Assembly (NCBI GenBank): GCA_000432435.1
Contig: HF993135.1
Coordinates: 219,706 to 245,400, forward strand
Origin: Eubacterium sp. CAG:180
Lineage (GTDB): Bacteria; Bacillota; Clostridia; Oscillospirales; Acutalibacteraceae
Length of the DNA: 25,695 bases
Direction: 5' to 3'
Made by a program: the position numbers and the translations under genes. The notes beneath the pieces are model-generated. The model had not been told where the DNA came from and did not search any database. It was given only the letters and a program-made list of their open reading frames with translations. Of the stretch, positions 1 to 6,972 are shown in pieces. Every line of letters starts with the position of its first letter. Positions within the stretch are counted from its first letter, which is position 1.

Positions 1-452
1 TTCCGGCAGGCTGGCTCGGCAAGAAAATCGGCAGAAAAAAGACCATACTCGGAGGTCTGTTTATATTTGTTCTCGCGTTTGCGGCTTACCTTATCACACA
101 TATACTCGGCATCGACGCTTTGAGCGGTGCTCTTATTTGGGTAGCTCTTATAGTAGGCGGCGCGGCAAATATGTTTATAACCGTTAACACGCTTCCCCTT
201 GTGCTTGAAATCGGCGGCATTGACAAAGTAGGCACATACACCGGCTACTACTACACCGCTACATTCTCGGCACAGATAGCTACGCCCATAATCTACGGCA
301 TAGTTCGTATGTTTACAGGCACATATCTGTCACTGTTCTATTACTGCCCGATAGCATTTATACTCTCAATACTTTGCATACTTGTTGTAAAGCACGGTGA
401 GGCTATTCCTCAGGAAATCATAGATAAGGTCAAGGAAGAAAACGAAGACTGA
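1..452 (+). CDS. MFS / GPH-type transporter, C-terminal part (5' end outside window)
   Basis: The open frame enters from the left edge (codons in phase with position 3) and stops at TGA 450-452, giving about 149 residues. The first visible residues hold a basic GKKIGRKK loop, typical of cytoplasmic loops in major facilitator transporters. Four hydrophobic stretches follow, and the tail is charged and cytoplasmic (ends KEENED). The segment LPLVLEIGG...GYYYTATFSAQI resembles the C-terminal half of sugar:cation symporters of the GPH/SUC group. It is inferred to be a plasma-membrane sugar or glycoside carrier; the substrate cannot be told. A TTG at 120 opens a shorter frame, but coding clearly continues upstream, so this is not the start. 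A strong terminator follows 15 bases after the stop. Confidence 0.75.
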   Translation, partial: PAGWLGKKIGRKKTILGGLFIFVLAFAAYLITHILGIDALSGALIWVALIVGGAANMFITVNTLPLVLEIGGIDKVGTYTGYYYTATFSAQIATPIIYGIVRMFTGTYLSLFYYCPIAFILSILCILVVKHGEAIPQEIIDKVKEENED

Positions 453-467
453 GTAAATCCGCATATT

Positions 468-507
468 AAAACAGCTGTAAAACCTCGGGTTTTACAGCTG
501 TTTTTTT
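468..507. terminator. Bidirectional rho-independent terminator
   Basis: A perfect 17-bp inverted repeat (468-484 with 488-504) has a 3-base loop and runs into seven T on the plus strand. The matching A-run on the other side gives a shorter T-tail in the minus direction. It lies between the convergent transporter (+) and histidine kinase (-) genes and can serve both. Confidence 0.93.
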
Positions 508-509
508 GT

Positions 510-1844
510 CTAAAAGCTGATTTTAATTTTTGTTCCGACGTTTTCGACGCTTTCAAGATCGATTTTTGCGCCGTGATATATTGCGGCGTGCTTGACTATC
601 GAAAGCCCCAGCCCCGTGCCGCCTATCTCCTTGGAATGGCTTTTATCCACACGGTAAAAGCGCTCAAATACCCTCGGCTGAGAGGATAGGGGGATTCCTA
701 TTCCCGTATCTGCAACCGTAATCGTTTTATTCTCTACGGTAATATTGACGCTTCCGCCCGGGCGATTGTATTTGACAGCATTGTCACATAGATTATAAAC
801 CATCTCGTCGATTATATCATAAACTCCTTTGACGCACGACGATTCGCCGGCAACGCTTATCGTAATATCGTTTTTTGACGCGACGCTTTGCAGGGAATTT
901 GCCGTTTTTCGGGCTATCTCAAGCAAATCAACATCGGTTTTTTCCGCTCCGACAAGACCCTCATCAAGCTGTGAAATTTTAATGATGTCGCCTACAAGCG
1001 TTATAAGTCTTGCGCTCTCGTTATATATGTTCTCCGCAAAATGTCTTACATCCTCGGGCTTTGCTATGCCGTTCATTATTATCTCGGCAAACCCCGAAAT
1101 CGATGTCAGCGGAGTTTTTAACTCATGCGAGACATTTGCCGTAAATTCGCGACGCAACTGTTCGCCCTTTTCGCGCTCTGTGACGTCGAGAACAACTATT
1201 ACCGCGCCGACTATTTTTTCGCCGTTGACTACCGGATTTGCAAAAACGCTGTAAATTCTGTCGTGCATTTTCATGGTCAATTCACCGTGTCTGCCCGAAA
1301 GTGCGGCATTTACCGCAGCCTCAAACCGCTCGCTTTGATTTATTGTAAAAACATTTTCATGCTTTTTAATATTTTCAACACCGAATATCTGCTTTGCGCT
1401 GCGGTTAAACGAAAGTATGCTGTGCTTAAGGTCGATTATTATAAGACCCTCAGACATATTTTCGGTTATCATTTTAAATTCCTGCTGACTGCGTTCAAGC
1501 TCTCGAAGCTGCGACTGAATCTGCGAATTCTGACTGCGGATTTTATAGAACAGCAAAGACAGCTCCGAGCCGAAATTACTGTCGTTTGGGTCGTCCAAAT
1601 TTATGTCGTTGAGTTCTTTTAAGGTTCGCTTTGACACTACTCGCGCCGTAAAAAGCGCGGCGGCAAAGGATATTACCGCGGAAACAAGCACTGCCAAAAG
1701 AAAATCCGAGGGCAGCTCCTCCGCGCCGGCGGAGCCGACATCAGCCTTAAAGCGATTATAAAGAACGGCAAGCGACAGCGTAGCACAGCAAATATTTACC
1801 GCAAGCGACACAAAAAACACGGAGTGAGAAATTCGTTTTTTCAT
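510..1844 (-). CDS. phoR: PhoR/WalK-type sensor histidine kinase
   Basis: A 444-residue membrane kinase. Two hydrophobic segments at about residues 8-29 and 46-69 flank a very short (about 17 residue) outside loop, so there is no large extracytoplasmic sensor domain. A PAS-like domain lies at about 120-225. The HisKA phospho-acceptor is His240 in VSHELKTP. The ATPase domain follows with N box (DNAVKYN), G1 (DTGIGI), F box (FERFYRVD) and G2 (GTGLGLSIVK), so all catalytic boxes are intact. It autophosphorylates and passes phosphate to the response regulator encoded 5 bases upstream. The short loop and PAS domain fit the PhoR class, which senses phosphate status through partner proteins. Pho assignment rests on architecture and on PhoP-box-like repeats upstream of the operon; another OmpR-family pair is possible. 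Confidence 0.88.
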   Translation of the reverse strand: MKKRISHSVFFVSLAVNICCATLSLAVLYNRFKADVGSAGAEELPSDFLLAVLVSAVISFAAALFTARVVSKRTLKELNDINLDDPNDSNFGSELSLLFYKIRSQNSQIQSQLRELERSQQEFKMITENMSEGLIIIDLKHSILSFNRSAKQIFGVENIKKHENVFTINQSERFEAAVNAALSGRHGELTMKMHDRIYSVFANPVVNGEKIVGAVIVVLDVTEREKGEQLRREFTANVSHELKTPLTSISGFAEIIMNGIAKPEDVRHFAENIYNESARLITLVGDIIKISQLDEGLVGAEKTDVDLLEIARKTANSLQSVASKNDITISVAGESSCVKGVYDIIDEMVYNLCDNAVKYNRPGGSVNITVENKTITVADTGIGIPLSSQPRVFERFYRVDKSHSKEIGGTGLGLSIVKHAAIYHGAKIDLESVENVGTKIKISF

Positions 1845-1849
1845 TCGGT

Positions 1850-2527
1850 TCAGTCCCCTATTTTATAGCCAATACCTCGAACGGTCTCTATGTATTTCCC
1901 CGCTTCGCCGAGTTTTTGGCGAAGGGTTCTGACGTGCACATCCACGGTTCTGCTCTCGCCGTCGAAGTCATATCCCCAAATTTTATTCAGAAGCTTATCC
2001 CGCGTGAAAACAGTACCCTTATTTTGCAAAAGCAAACACAAAAGGTCAAATTCCTTCAGCGTCAGCACCACCTTTTCGCCGCCTACTTTGACGGAATACT
2101 TAGATGGAATAACACTGAGGCAGCCGATATTAAGGGTATTGACGTTGTCATTCTTACCCGACTCCTTTGTGCGGCGCAAAAGAGCTTTGACTCTCGCTAT
2201 CAGCTCCATCATTCCGAAAGGCTTTGTCATATAATCATCCGCGCCCATATCAAGCCCCACGACCTTATCGTATTCCGAGCCCTTGGCGGTCAGCATCATC
2301 ACCGGGATGTGCTTCGTTTTTTCGTCGGCTCTCAAATTTTTAAGCATTGTAAGCCCGTCACATTCGGGAAGCATTATATCAAGGATAATGAGATCTGCAT
2401 CATCTGCCCTAAGCTCTCTGTAAAATTCACTCGGTTTTTCAAATCCGTTTGCCGGAAGTCCCGAATTATTAAGAGTGTATACAAGAAGCTCTCTTATACT
2501 CTTATCGTCCTCAACAAGATAAATCAT
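1850..2527 (-). CDS. phoP: PhoP/PhoB-type response regulator (OmpR family)
   Basis: A 225-residue two-domain regulator. In the receiver domain the acidic pair is at residues 7-8, the phospho-acceptor is Asp50 (ILDIMLPE), and the conserved Thr80 and Lys102 are present. The C-terminal winged helix (about 130-225) has the OmpR signature LTLKEFDLL and ends RTVDVHVRTLRQKLG...VRGIGYKIGD. It binds DNA direct repeats as a dimer when phosphorylated by the kinase downstream. The start at 2527 has an AGGAG site about 6 bases upstream. The stop is 5 bases before the kinase start, so the two are one transcript. Promoter and candidate autoregulatory repeats are at 2577-2679. Family assignment is firm; the phosphate-specific role is inferred. 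Confidence 0.88.
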   Translation of the reverse strand: MIYLVEDDKSIRELLVYTLNNSGLPANGFEKPSEFYRELRADDADLIILDIMLPECDGLTMLKNLRADEKTKHIPVMMLTAKGSEYDKVVGLDMGADDYMTKPFGMMELIARVKALLRRTKESGKNDNVNTLNIGCLSVIPSKYSVKVGGEKVVLTLKEFDLLCLLLQNKGTVFTRDKLLNKIWGYDFDGESRTVDVHVRTLRQKLGEAGKYIETVRGIGYKIGD

Positions 2528-2576
2528 ATTTTTCTCCTATCGGCAGATTTTATCTTTGCAGCCTTTTTCGATTCTT

Positions 2577-2605
2577 AGTATAATCTGTTTTTACATTTGT
2601 TGCAA
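2577..2605 (-). promoter_or_regulatory. Sigma-A-type promoter of the phoP-phoR operon
   Basis: Read on the minus strand: -35 TTGCAA (2600-2605), a 17-base spacer, -10 TATACT (2577-2582). It lies about 50 bases upstream of the regulator start, with the right orientation. Both hexamers are close to consensus. Confidence 0.75.
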
Positions 2606-2640
2606 GACTGCCGCCTTATATTTCATTTTATCCGCGAACG

Positions 2641-2679
2641 GTAAAATTTGTTGTATTGCATATGTAAAATCTCTGTAAA
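2641..2679 (-). promoter_or_regulatory. Candidate PhoP box: four hexamers at 11-bp period
   Basis: On the minus strand the hexamers are TTTACA (2674-2679), TTTACA (2663-2668), AATACA (2652-2657) and TTTTAC (2641-2646), each separated by exactly 5 bases. This matches the known Bacillus PhoP-box design (TT(A/C/T)A(C/T)A repeats, 5-bp spacers, one helical turn apart). The block ends about 36 bases upstream of the -35 element of the phoP promoter, so it could be an autoregulatory activation site. The outer two repeats are weaker matches. The rest of 2528-2926 shows no gene; a clear promoter for the plus-strand mazF was not found there. Confidence 0.5.
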
Positions 2680-2926
2680 GTTATATTCCGCGTTTTGCGG
2701 CACATTTTGCCGTCATATGCCATATTATGTGCTGAGGGAAAATCTCCGCCTTTCAAATATGTGCCTTAAATTCGGTTTATATGTTTATAGTTTCCTTTTA
2801 TGGGCAAAATTATATTGAGCAAGAGAGCAAAACCCATTATGCCGAAAACAGGTCGGCGCGGCAGCTCAGAGCCGTATTGAATTATGCTTCGCTTGCTTAA
2901 GGGAATTAAAACAGGAGAGTGAGGAA

Positions 2927-3283
2927 ATGAATATTAAGCGCGGCGATATTTATTACGCCGATTTAAGCCCCGTGGTAGGCTCGGAGCAAGGCGGAATACG
3001 GCCGGTACTTATAGTTCAAAACGACGTAGGCAACAAATACAGCCCCACAGTGATTGCGGCGGCAATAACAAGCCAAAAATATAAAACAAAGCTTCCGACA
3101 CACATAAGCGTCGATGCGGTAGACTGCGGACTGCAAAAGGATTCCATCGTTTTGCTTGAGCAAGTCAGAACGCTCGACAAAAAGCGTCTTAAAGAGCGTA
3201 TGGGAAACTTGCCTACGGATGAAATGAACAAGGTAAACAGGGCTCTTTCCGTAAGCTTCGGGCTCGGACAAACGATGCGTTAA
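2927..3283 (+). CDS. mazF: MazF/PemK-type endoribonuclease toxin
   Basis: A 118-residue protein with the complete MazF fold signature: KRGDIYYADLSPVVGSEQGG, then IRPVLIVQND, then HISV and the C-terminal MGNLPTDEM...V..AL. Arg25 and Thr48, the residues aligned with the catalytic pair of the Bacillus enzyme, are both present. Known members cut single-stranded RNA at short specific sequences and are held in check by a MazE-type antitoxin. A good ribosome site (AGGAGAGTGAGG) precedes the ATG. No antitoxin-like frame lies in the roughly 400 bases upstream or directly downstream, so this copy looks unpaired. In Bacillus the antitoxin gene is immediately upstream. The family call is firm; the toxin role in this organism is inferred. 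Confidence 0.9.
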   Translation: MNIKRGDIYYADLSPVVGSEQGGIRPVLIVQNDVGNKYSPTVIAAAITSQKYKTKLPTHISVDAVDCGLQKDSIVLLEQVRTLDKKRLKERMGNLPTDEMNKVNRALSVSFGLGQTMR

Positions 3284-3292
3284 GCAAGAAAA

Positions 3293-3326
3293 AAGTGATT
3301 CTCCGCAGAAATGCAGGGAATCACTT
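3293..3326. repeat. Stem-loop after mazF (15-bp arms, GAAA loop)
   Basis: The arms 3293-3307 and 3312-3326 pair with one wobble and one mismatch around a GAAA tetraloop. There is no T-run on the plus side. On the minus side the stem is followed by six T, so it looks like a minus-strand terminator although no minus-strand gene lies to its right until 3837. It may instead protect or process the mazF mRNA end. Confidence 0.5.
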
Positions 3327-3377
3327 AGTCTTAAATGCTTGCTATACCGAATTTAATAAGAAACGGAGATTTTCACT

Positions 3378-3563
3378 ATGATTTTAAGCAGCACCCTCGA
3401 AATATTAAAGGAATGTCTGCCGATGGAGGCTACTGCCGTGATGAAATTTAAGGAGGGCGCCGTAAACACAAACGACGCTGTGCTTCGCGGGCTTTATGAG
3501 CAGGCCGCATCACAGCACCTTAACCATTACAACACACTTTTGAACATCTTGAACGGGAAGTAA
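3378..3563 (+). CDS. Small helical protein, CotF/ferritin-like coat protein half (tentative)
   Basis: A 61-residue, wholly helical-looking protein with no signal peptide. The pattern (LEILKECLPMEATAVMKF... then YEQAASQHLNHYNTLLNIL) is that of an N-terminal half of a CotF-like or ferritin-like bundle, as found in small spore-coat-associated proteins of Clostridia. A GGAG site lies 9 bases before the ATG. The next gene starts 3 bases after the stop and encodes a second short helical protein with CotF-like C-terminal features, so the two may form one heteromeric bundle. Codon use matches neighbouring genes, so it is probably real despite its size. The sporulation role is inferred from family resemblance only. 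Confidence 0.55.
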   Translation: MILSSTLEILKECLPMEATAVMKFKEGAVNTNDAVLRGLYEQAASQHLNHYNTLLNILNGK

Positions 3564-3566
3564 AAT

Positions 3567-3845
3567 ATGAATAAAGAGAAGCAAAACAATCAAAACAGAA
3601 TACTGTTTTTGAGCCTATTGTCTGTTCAGAGGTCGCTCTCGATAAAATATAACGAATGCTCAATGAAATGCGCGGACGAGCCGTTGCGTGAGGACATATT
3701 AAATATACTGCGCGAAAACCACGCGATGTATCACACACTTTTCGACGAGAGCCGAAGCAGAGGTTGGGAAACGGAAAGCGCCGCCGAAAGCGATGAGGTC
3801 TCGGCGGCGTCGGAATATTTTTCGTATATTAAAGGCTCACTTTGA
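3567..3845 (+). CDS. CotF-like small spore coat protein (tentative)
   Basis: A 92-residue helical protein. The segment ILNILRENHAMYHTLFDESRSRGWE resembles the helix-plus-RGW turn of CotF-family spore coat proteins, which end in the same kind of short acidic helix. Its ribosome site (GGGAAG) lies inside the end of the preceding 61-codon gene, so the two are translationally linked. The last 9 bases (3837-3845) overlap the 3' end of the convergent dnaI-like gene, and no terminator separates them. Two cysteines (CSMKC) are present. CotF-like proteins are found in the coat or inside the spore in Bacilli and Clostridia; that role here is inference. Confidence 0.6.
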   Translation: MNKEKQNNQNRILFLSLLSVQRSLSIKYNECSMKCADEPLREDILNILRENHAMYHTLFDESRSRGWETESAAESDEVSAASEYFSYIKGSL

Positions 3846-4820
3846 AAGGCGCTTTTTTATTTGGCGCACATCTCTGCCCTCAAATAAAATCAGCTCGTAA
3901 TCACCTATAATTCTCGAGGTGACTCTTGCACCGTAAAGCCCGGTGAGCTCGTCAAGAGCTGCATTAGAGCTGATTACGGTCGGTCTGCCGTAGGAAATAC
4001 GGCTGTTGATTATATTGTATATCTCGGAGAGGACATATTTTGTGTCAAACTCTGCGCCGAGATCATCCAAAATAAGCAAATCGCAATAGAGAACCGTATC
4101 CTCTGTATTGCCGCCTTCTCTGCCGAAGCGCTCCTTTTCGAGCCGCGTAAACAGATTTTGGGCGGAATCATATACTACGCTGAAGCCTTTTTTTATAACC
4201 TCGTTGGCTATGGCGAGCGAGAGATGAGTCTTACCGAGACCCGTTTCTCCGTACATAAAAAGGTTCGGTGACTCAGTGCTGAAATCGGCGGCATATTCGC
4301 GGCAAAACTCATATACCCCTTTCATTCTTTCACGCGGGGAAATGCCGTTGCCGTATTTCTCGGTAGGATAATATGACAGGCTGAAATCCTCAAAGCTTGA
4401 GAGCTTCAGCGGTGTTTTATATGACAGCTCTTCACTTGCGAACTTTTTGAGGAGCTCCGTTCTGCAAGAGCATATCTTACCGTCCGTGTAACCCTTATCC
4501 TTACATATTTCACAGGTATAATGAGGTTTTAGATAATTTTTATCTACCCCCGCGCTCAGAAGCAGATTTTCACGATCCTTTTGAAGCTGCAAATTAGTCT
4601 TCATAAGCTCTTCGACCGTCTTTTTAACGTCGCCGCTTCCGCCGATAACGGCTTTTACGGCTTCAAGCCCGGTTTTGGTCAATTCATCCTCTATCACAAG
4701 CAATTCCGGATGGACTTTCGCAAACTCAACGCGCCTTTTTTCCGCATCGGTTTCCGCTTTTATACGGCGTGAGTCAAGAACGGATTTTGTCTTTTCATAA
4801 ACTTCCTTTGAATACTTCAA
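3837..4820 (-). CDS. dnaI: DnaI/DnaC-like helicase loader ATPase
   Basis: A 327-residue AAA+ protein. The N-terminal part is helical and charged (1-95), followed by a probable zinc-binding cluster Cys103, Cys106, Cys117, Cys119. The ATPase core has Walker A GETGLGKT (191-198), Walker B LLILDDLGAE (248-257), sensor-1 SSN (284-286) and a TSR arginine-finger region (about 301-303). Known relatives load the replicative DnaB/DnaC hexamer helicase onto DNA. Start: a TTG directly abuts the TGA of the DnaD-like gene (TGATTG), which fits translational coupling; no ATG lies nearby. It is the last gene of the xre-nth-dnaD-dnaI operon. The zinc cluster and neighbour support helicase loading rather than a transposon IstB role. 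Confidence 0.85.
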   Translation of the reverse strand: MKYSKEVYEKTKSVLDSRRIKAETDAEKRRVEFAKVHPELLVIEDELTKTGLEAVKAVIGGSGDVKKTVEELMKTNLQLQKDRENLLLSAGVDKNYLKPHYTCEICKDKGYTDGKICSCRTELLKKFASEELSYKTPLKLSSFEDFSLSYYPTEKYGNGISPRERMKGVYEFCREYAADFSTESPNLFMYGETGLGKTHLSLAIANEVIKKGFSVVYDSAQNLFTRLEKERFGREGGNTEDTVLYCDLLILDDLGAEFDTKYVLSEIYNIINSRISYGRPTVISSNAALDELTGLYGARVTSRIIGDYELILFEGRDVRQIKKRLSK

Positions 4821-5852
4821 TCACTTCACGCCTTTCTTTTTATATTTCACGACACCCATTCCTGCGTCGGATATTGCCTCATCTATGCTGAATGACGTCC
4901 CCTTTTGCTTTGCCGCCTGTTTCTTTTCACGGAAAAGACGTTCGCCGTTTTCCACGTCCTCCGGCGTTTTGTACCCGGCCGTATGCCAATTCAGGAGAAT
5001 CTTATCCATATAATTAAACGATATTTTACCGGTGCGCTCAGCCATCTCGTCATATGCTCTTGCGATTATCGGAGCTTCAAACCCGAGAGCGCGCCACGAC
5101 AAAATGTATTCCGTCTGCTTTTGAGTGGGCCGCGGAGTTGACATACCCGTAAGCTCACGCAGAACGGAAAAGGTTTTTTCGGCTTCGGTGCTCTTTTCTA
5201 TGTAATCGGCGGCAAGCTCCACCGTGTTTATTTCTTTTTCCGCCCAAACCTTGCCGAGCTTTGCAACATAAGCTGTTGACGAGCGCGACTGATGCACACA
5301 AAATTCAAGCAGCATAAATATAACTTCGACGCTGAGGCCGTATGTATCATAAAGCATCAAAAGCGTGCTCTGCATATCAAATCCTATTGTTCTGCCGAGA
5401 ATGCTCTGCGATTCGGACATAAGACGAAGAACGTCCCCGCTTTCCTCCATACGCTTTGAAATTTGCTCGAGCGTGGGCTTCGCAATTTTAATTTCGGGCA
5501 GTGGCCGCTTCTCGGGAACGGCAACACACGAAGCCGTAGGCTCCGATTTGTTTTGCGCATTTACGCCGCTGTCGTCGGGCTTTCCCGTCTCAACTGTTTC
5601 GGAAGTAAAAGCGGTACCGTTTTTCACAAGCACATTTTCACTTATCCAATATTCAACGGCGTCAAGCGTATCGGCTTTACAGTATCCTATTCTTTTAGAC
5701 AGCTCCTCGACTGTAAAATCCTCGCCTGGATTGCGCAGTATCAAGAGCAGTACCTTAATTGCAGCAGGCGATGCGAGCTTTAAATATTTATCTGTCAGCA
5801 CGGACGGAACCGCAAAAACGGAGCCGTACAGCGCAGGGTTTACATTAAACAT
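4821..5852 (-). CDS. dnaD: DnaD-like replication initiation protein
   Basis: A 343-residue protein. The N-terminal region (about 20-80) reads as a winged helix (LKLASPAAIKVLLLILRNPGEDFTVEELSKRIG is split by a turn). A variable acidic linker follows at about 85-115. A DnaD domain lies at about 130-215, and a second DnaD-like C-terminal segment with YILSW...LGFEAPIIARAYDEM and SFNYMDKILLNWH at about 250-300. Known DnaD/DnaB proteins remodel origin DNA and help the DnaI-type loader place the helicase, and the very next gene here is that loader. The ATG has a GAAGG site 7 bases upstream. It starts 15 bases after nth; dnaD-nth linkage is a known feature of Firmicutes. Confidence 0.82.
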   Translation of the reverse strand: MFNVNPALYGSVFAVPSVLTDKYLKLASPAAIKVLLLILRNPGEDFTVEELSKRIGYCKADTLDAVEYWISENVLVKNGTAFTSETVETGKPDDSGVNAQNKSEPTASCVAVPEKRPLPEIKIAKPTLEQISKRMEESGDVLRLMSESQSILGRTIGFDMQSTLLMLYDTYGLSVEVIFMLLEFCVHQSRSSTAYVAKLGKVWAEKEINTVELAADYIEKSTEAEKTFSVLRELTGMSTPRPTQKQTEYILSWRALGFEAPIIARAYDEMAERTGKISFNYMDKILLNWHTAGYKTPEDVENGERLFREKKQAAKQKGTSFSIDEAISDAGMGVVKYKKKGVK

Positions 5853-5867
5853 ATCTATGCCTTCAAA

Positions 5868-6494
5868 TCAGATTTTCTTTTTGCAAAATTCGGAAAGACA
5901 ACATTTATCGCACATCGCACGTCTCGCGGTACAAACCTCTCTGCCGTGCAAAACAACTCTGTGGCAAAAATCATTGCTCTCATCGGGCGGAAGTATTTTT
6001 TTTAATTCAAATTCGACCTTTTTCGGGTCCTTTGTGTTTACAAGCCCTATACGGTTGGATATTCTGATAAGGTGCGTATCCGTGACAACCGCCGGTTTTT
6101 TATATACGTCGCCGACTATCAGATTTGCGGTTTTTCTGCCGACTCCGGGAAGCTTTATGAGGTCGTCGATATTATCCGGCACCTCGCCGCCGAAATCGGA
6201 GCGTATCATACGGCACATACCGATTATATCACGTGCCTTACCATGATAGAAACCGCACGAATGTATAAGCTCTTCCACATCCTCCCTGTCCGCCTCACAA
6301 AAAGCGTCAAGGGTGGGATAAGATTCAAATAAAGCGGGAGTTACCAAATTAACTCTCGCGTCGGTACACTGCGCCGAAAGGCGAGTGGCTATTAAAAGCT
6401 GAAGCGGCGTTCTCGCCGTAAGAGAACAAATAGCGTCGGGATACTCTTTTTTCAGAGCCTCGACGCACTTTAAAGCAAGTTCTTTTTTATTCAC
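5868..6494 (-). CDS. nth: Endonuclease III (DNA glycosylase/AP lyase)
   Basis: From the GTG at 6494 the protein has 208 residues, close to the family's usual 210 or so. It carries the helix-hairpin-helix LPGVGRKTANLI with catalytic Lys121, the catalytic Asp139 in VTDTHLIR, and the 4Fe-4S ligands Cys188, 195, 198 and 204 with C-X6-C-X2-C-X5-C spacing. It removes oxidised pyrimidines and nicks at abasic sites in base excision repair. The GTG start is chosen because a GGAG site lies 7 bases upstream, the start overlaps the end of the xre gene by 8 bases, and the numbering then matches the E. coli enzyme to within one residue. A longer frame from an ATG at 6545 would overlap xre by 59 bases and lacks family support. 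Confidence 0.95.
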   Translation of the reverse strand: MNKKELALKCVEALKKEYPDAICSLTARTPLQLLIATRLSAQCTDARVNLVTPALFESYPTLDAFCEADREDVEELIHSCGFYHGKARDIIGMCRMIRSDFGGEVPDNIDDLIKLPGVGRKTANLIVGDVYKKPAVVTDTHLIRISNRIGLVNTKDPKKVEFELKKILPPDESNDFCHRVVLHGREVCTARRAMCDKCCLSEFCKKKI

Positions 6495-6714
6495 GGTAAT
6501 ACTCCATATCATCGGGCAAGCCGAGCAAATAGTCGGCGGAAACACTGAAATAGCGGCATATCGCCGAAAGGTCCTTCAGCGAAGGCTCGGTAACGCCGGT
6601 TTCCATAAAGGAAATCTTACGCTGCGAAACCCCTATGGCATTTGCAAGGTCAGTCTGCGTCAGCGGCGGCAATTTAGACTGCCGCAGCAATCTCAGCCTG
6701 TCACAAAAAGCCAT
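6487..6714 (-). CDS. Small XRE-family helix-turn-helix regulator
   Basis: A 75-residue protein that is essentially one HTH_3 domain: LTQTDLANAIGVSQRKISFMETG, then PSLKDLSAICRYFSVSADYLLGL. There is no ligand or oligomerisation domain beyond this. It is the first gene of a transcript running into nth, dnaD and dnaI, and its stop overlaps the nth GTG. It likely binds the intergenic region upstream, where several inverted repeats sit between it and the divergent GDPD-like gene. Its target is inferred, not shown. Confidence 0.88.
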   Translation of the reverse strand: MAFCDRLRLLRQSKLPPLTQTDLANAIGVSQRKISFMETGVTEPSLKDLSAICRYFSVSADYLLGLPDDMEYYRE

Positions 6715-6765
6715 ATACTCATCTCCTACAATAATTTACAAACCCACACCCATTAAATGAACTTA

Positions 6766-6794
6766 ATTTTAGCACAAACCTCTTTTTGAGGCAA
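6766..6794 (-). promoter_or_regulatory. Promoter of the xre-nth-dnaD-dnaI operon
   Basis: Minus strand: -35 TTGCCT (6789-6794), a 17-base spacer, -10 TAAAAT (6766-6771) preceded by TGC (extended -10). It lies about 50 bases upstream of the xre start. An ATCTCC-complement ribosome site (GGAGAT) precedes that start. Confidence 0.72.
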
Positions 6795-6817
6795 GGAGAA
6801 TTAAGTAAAAATTTAAC

Positions 6818-6860
6818 TAACAAATTTGTGCAAGAATTTGCTTGACACAAAATGTTGTGT
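6818..6860. promoter_or_regulatory. Cluster of inverted repeats in the xre / GDPD-like divergent region
   Basis: Two symmetric elements lie between the divergent promoters: the palindrome ACAAATTTGT (about 6820-6829) and ACACAA-4-TTGTGT (6845-6850 with 6855-6860). Both share the ACAA/TTGT half-site. They could be operators for the small XRE regulator encoded next door. This is inference from symmetry and location. Confidence 0.35.
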
Positions 6861-6899
6861 AACCGCATTTATAATGGTCAAAATAAAGAATTATATCTA

Positions 6900-6928
6900 T
6901 TGTATTGCCCCAAAAATTTTGATATAAT
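6900..6928 (+). promoter_or_regulatory. Promoter of the GDPD-like gene
   Basis: Plus strand: -35 TTGTAT (6900-6905), a 17-base spacer, perfect -10 TATAAT (6923-6928). It lies about 45 bases upstream of the ATG at 6973, which also has a GGAG ribosome site. Confidence 0.78.
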
Positions 6929-6972
6929 ATTACAGAAAAAAATAATTTCAGAGCTTTTTCGGAGATATAATT

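Noticed and set aside
2700..2740. A GTCATATGCCATATTATG stretch as an E. coli-type Pho box
   Set aside because: Only the first half resembles the consensus, and the Bacillus-type block next to it is far more regular.
5365..6246. 293-codon plus-strand frame
   Set aside because: It is the reverse-strand shadow of dnaD and nth, which have firm family motifs, and it has low-complexity Ser-rich translation.
6495..6545. ATG at 6545 as the nth start
   Set aside because: It would overlap the xre gene by 59 bases and add 17 residues absent from the family; the GTG at 6494 has a GGAG site.
6842..6875. TTGACA and TATAAT as a promoter for the GDPD-like gene
   Set aside because: The spacer is 22 bases, too long for a sigma-A promoter. 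A better pair with 17 bases lies at 6900-6928.
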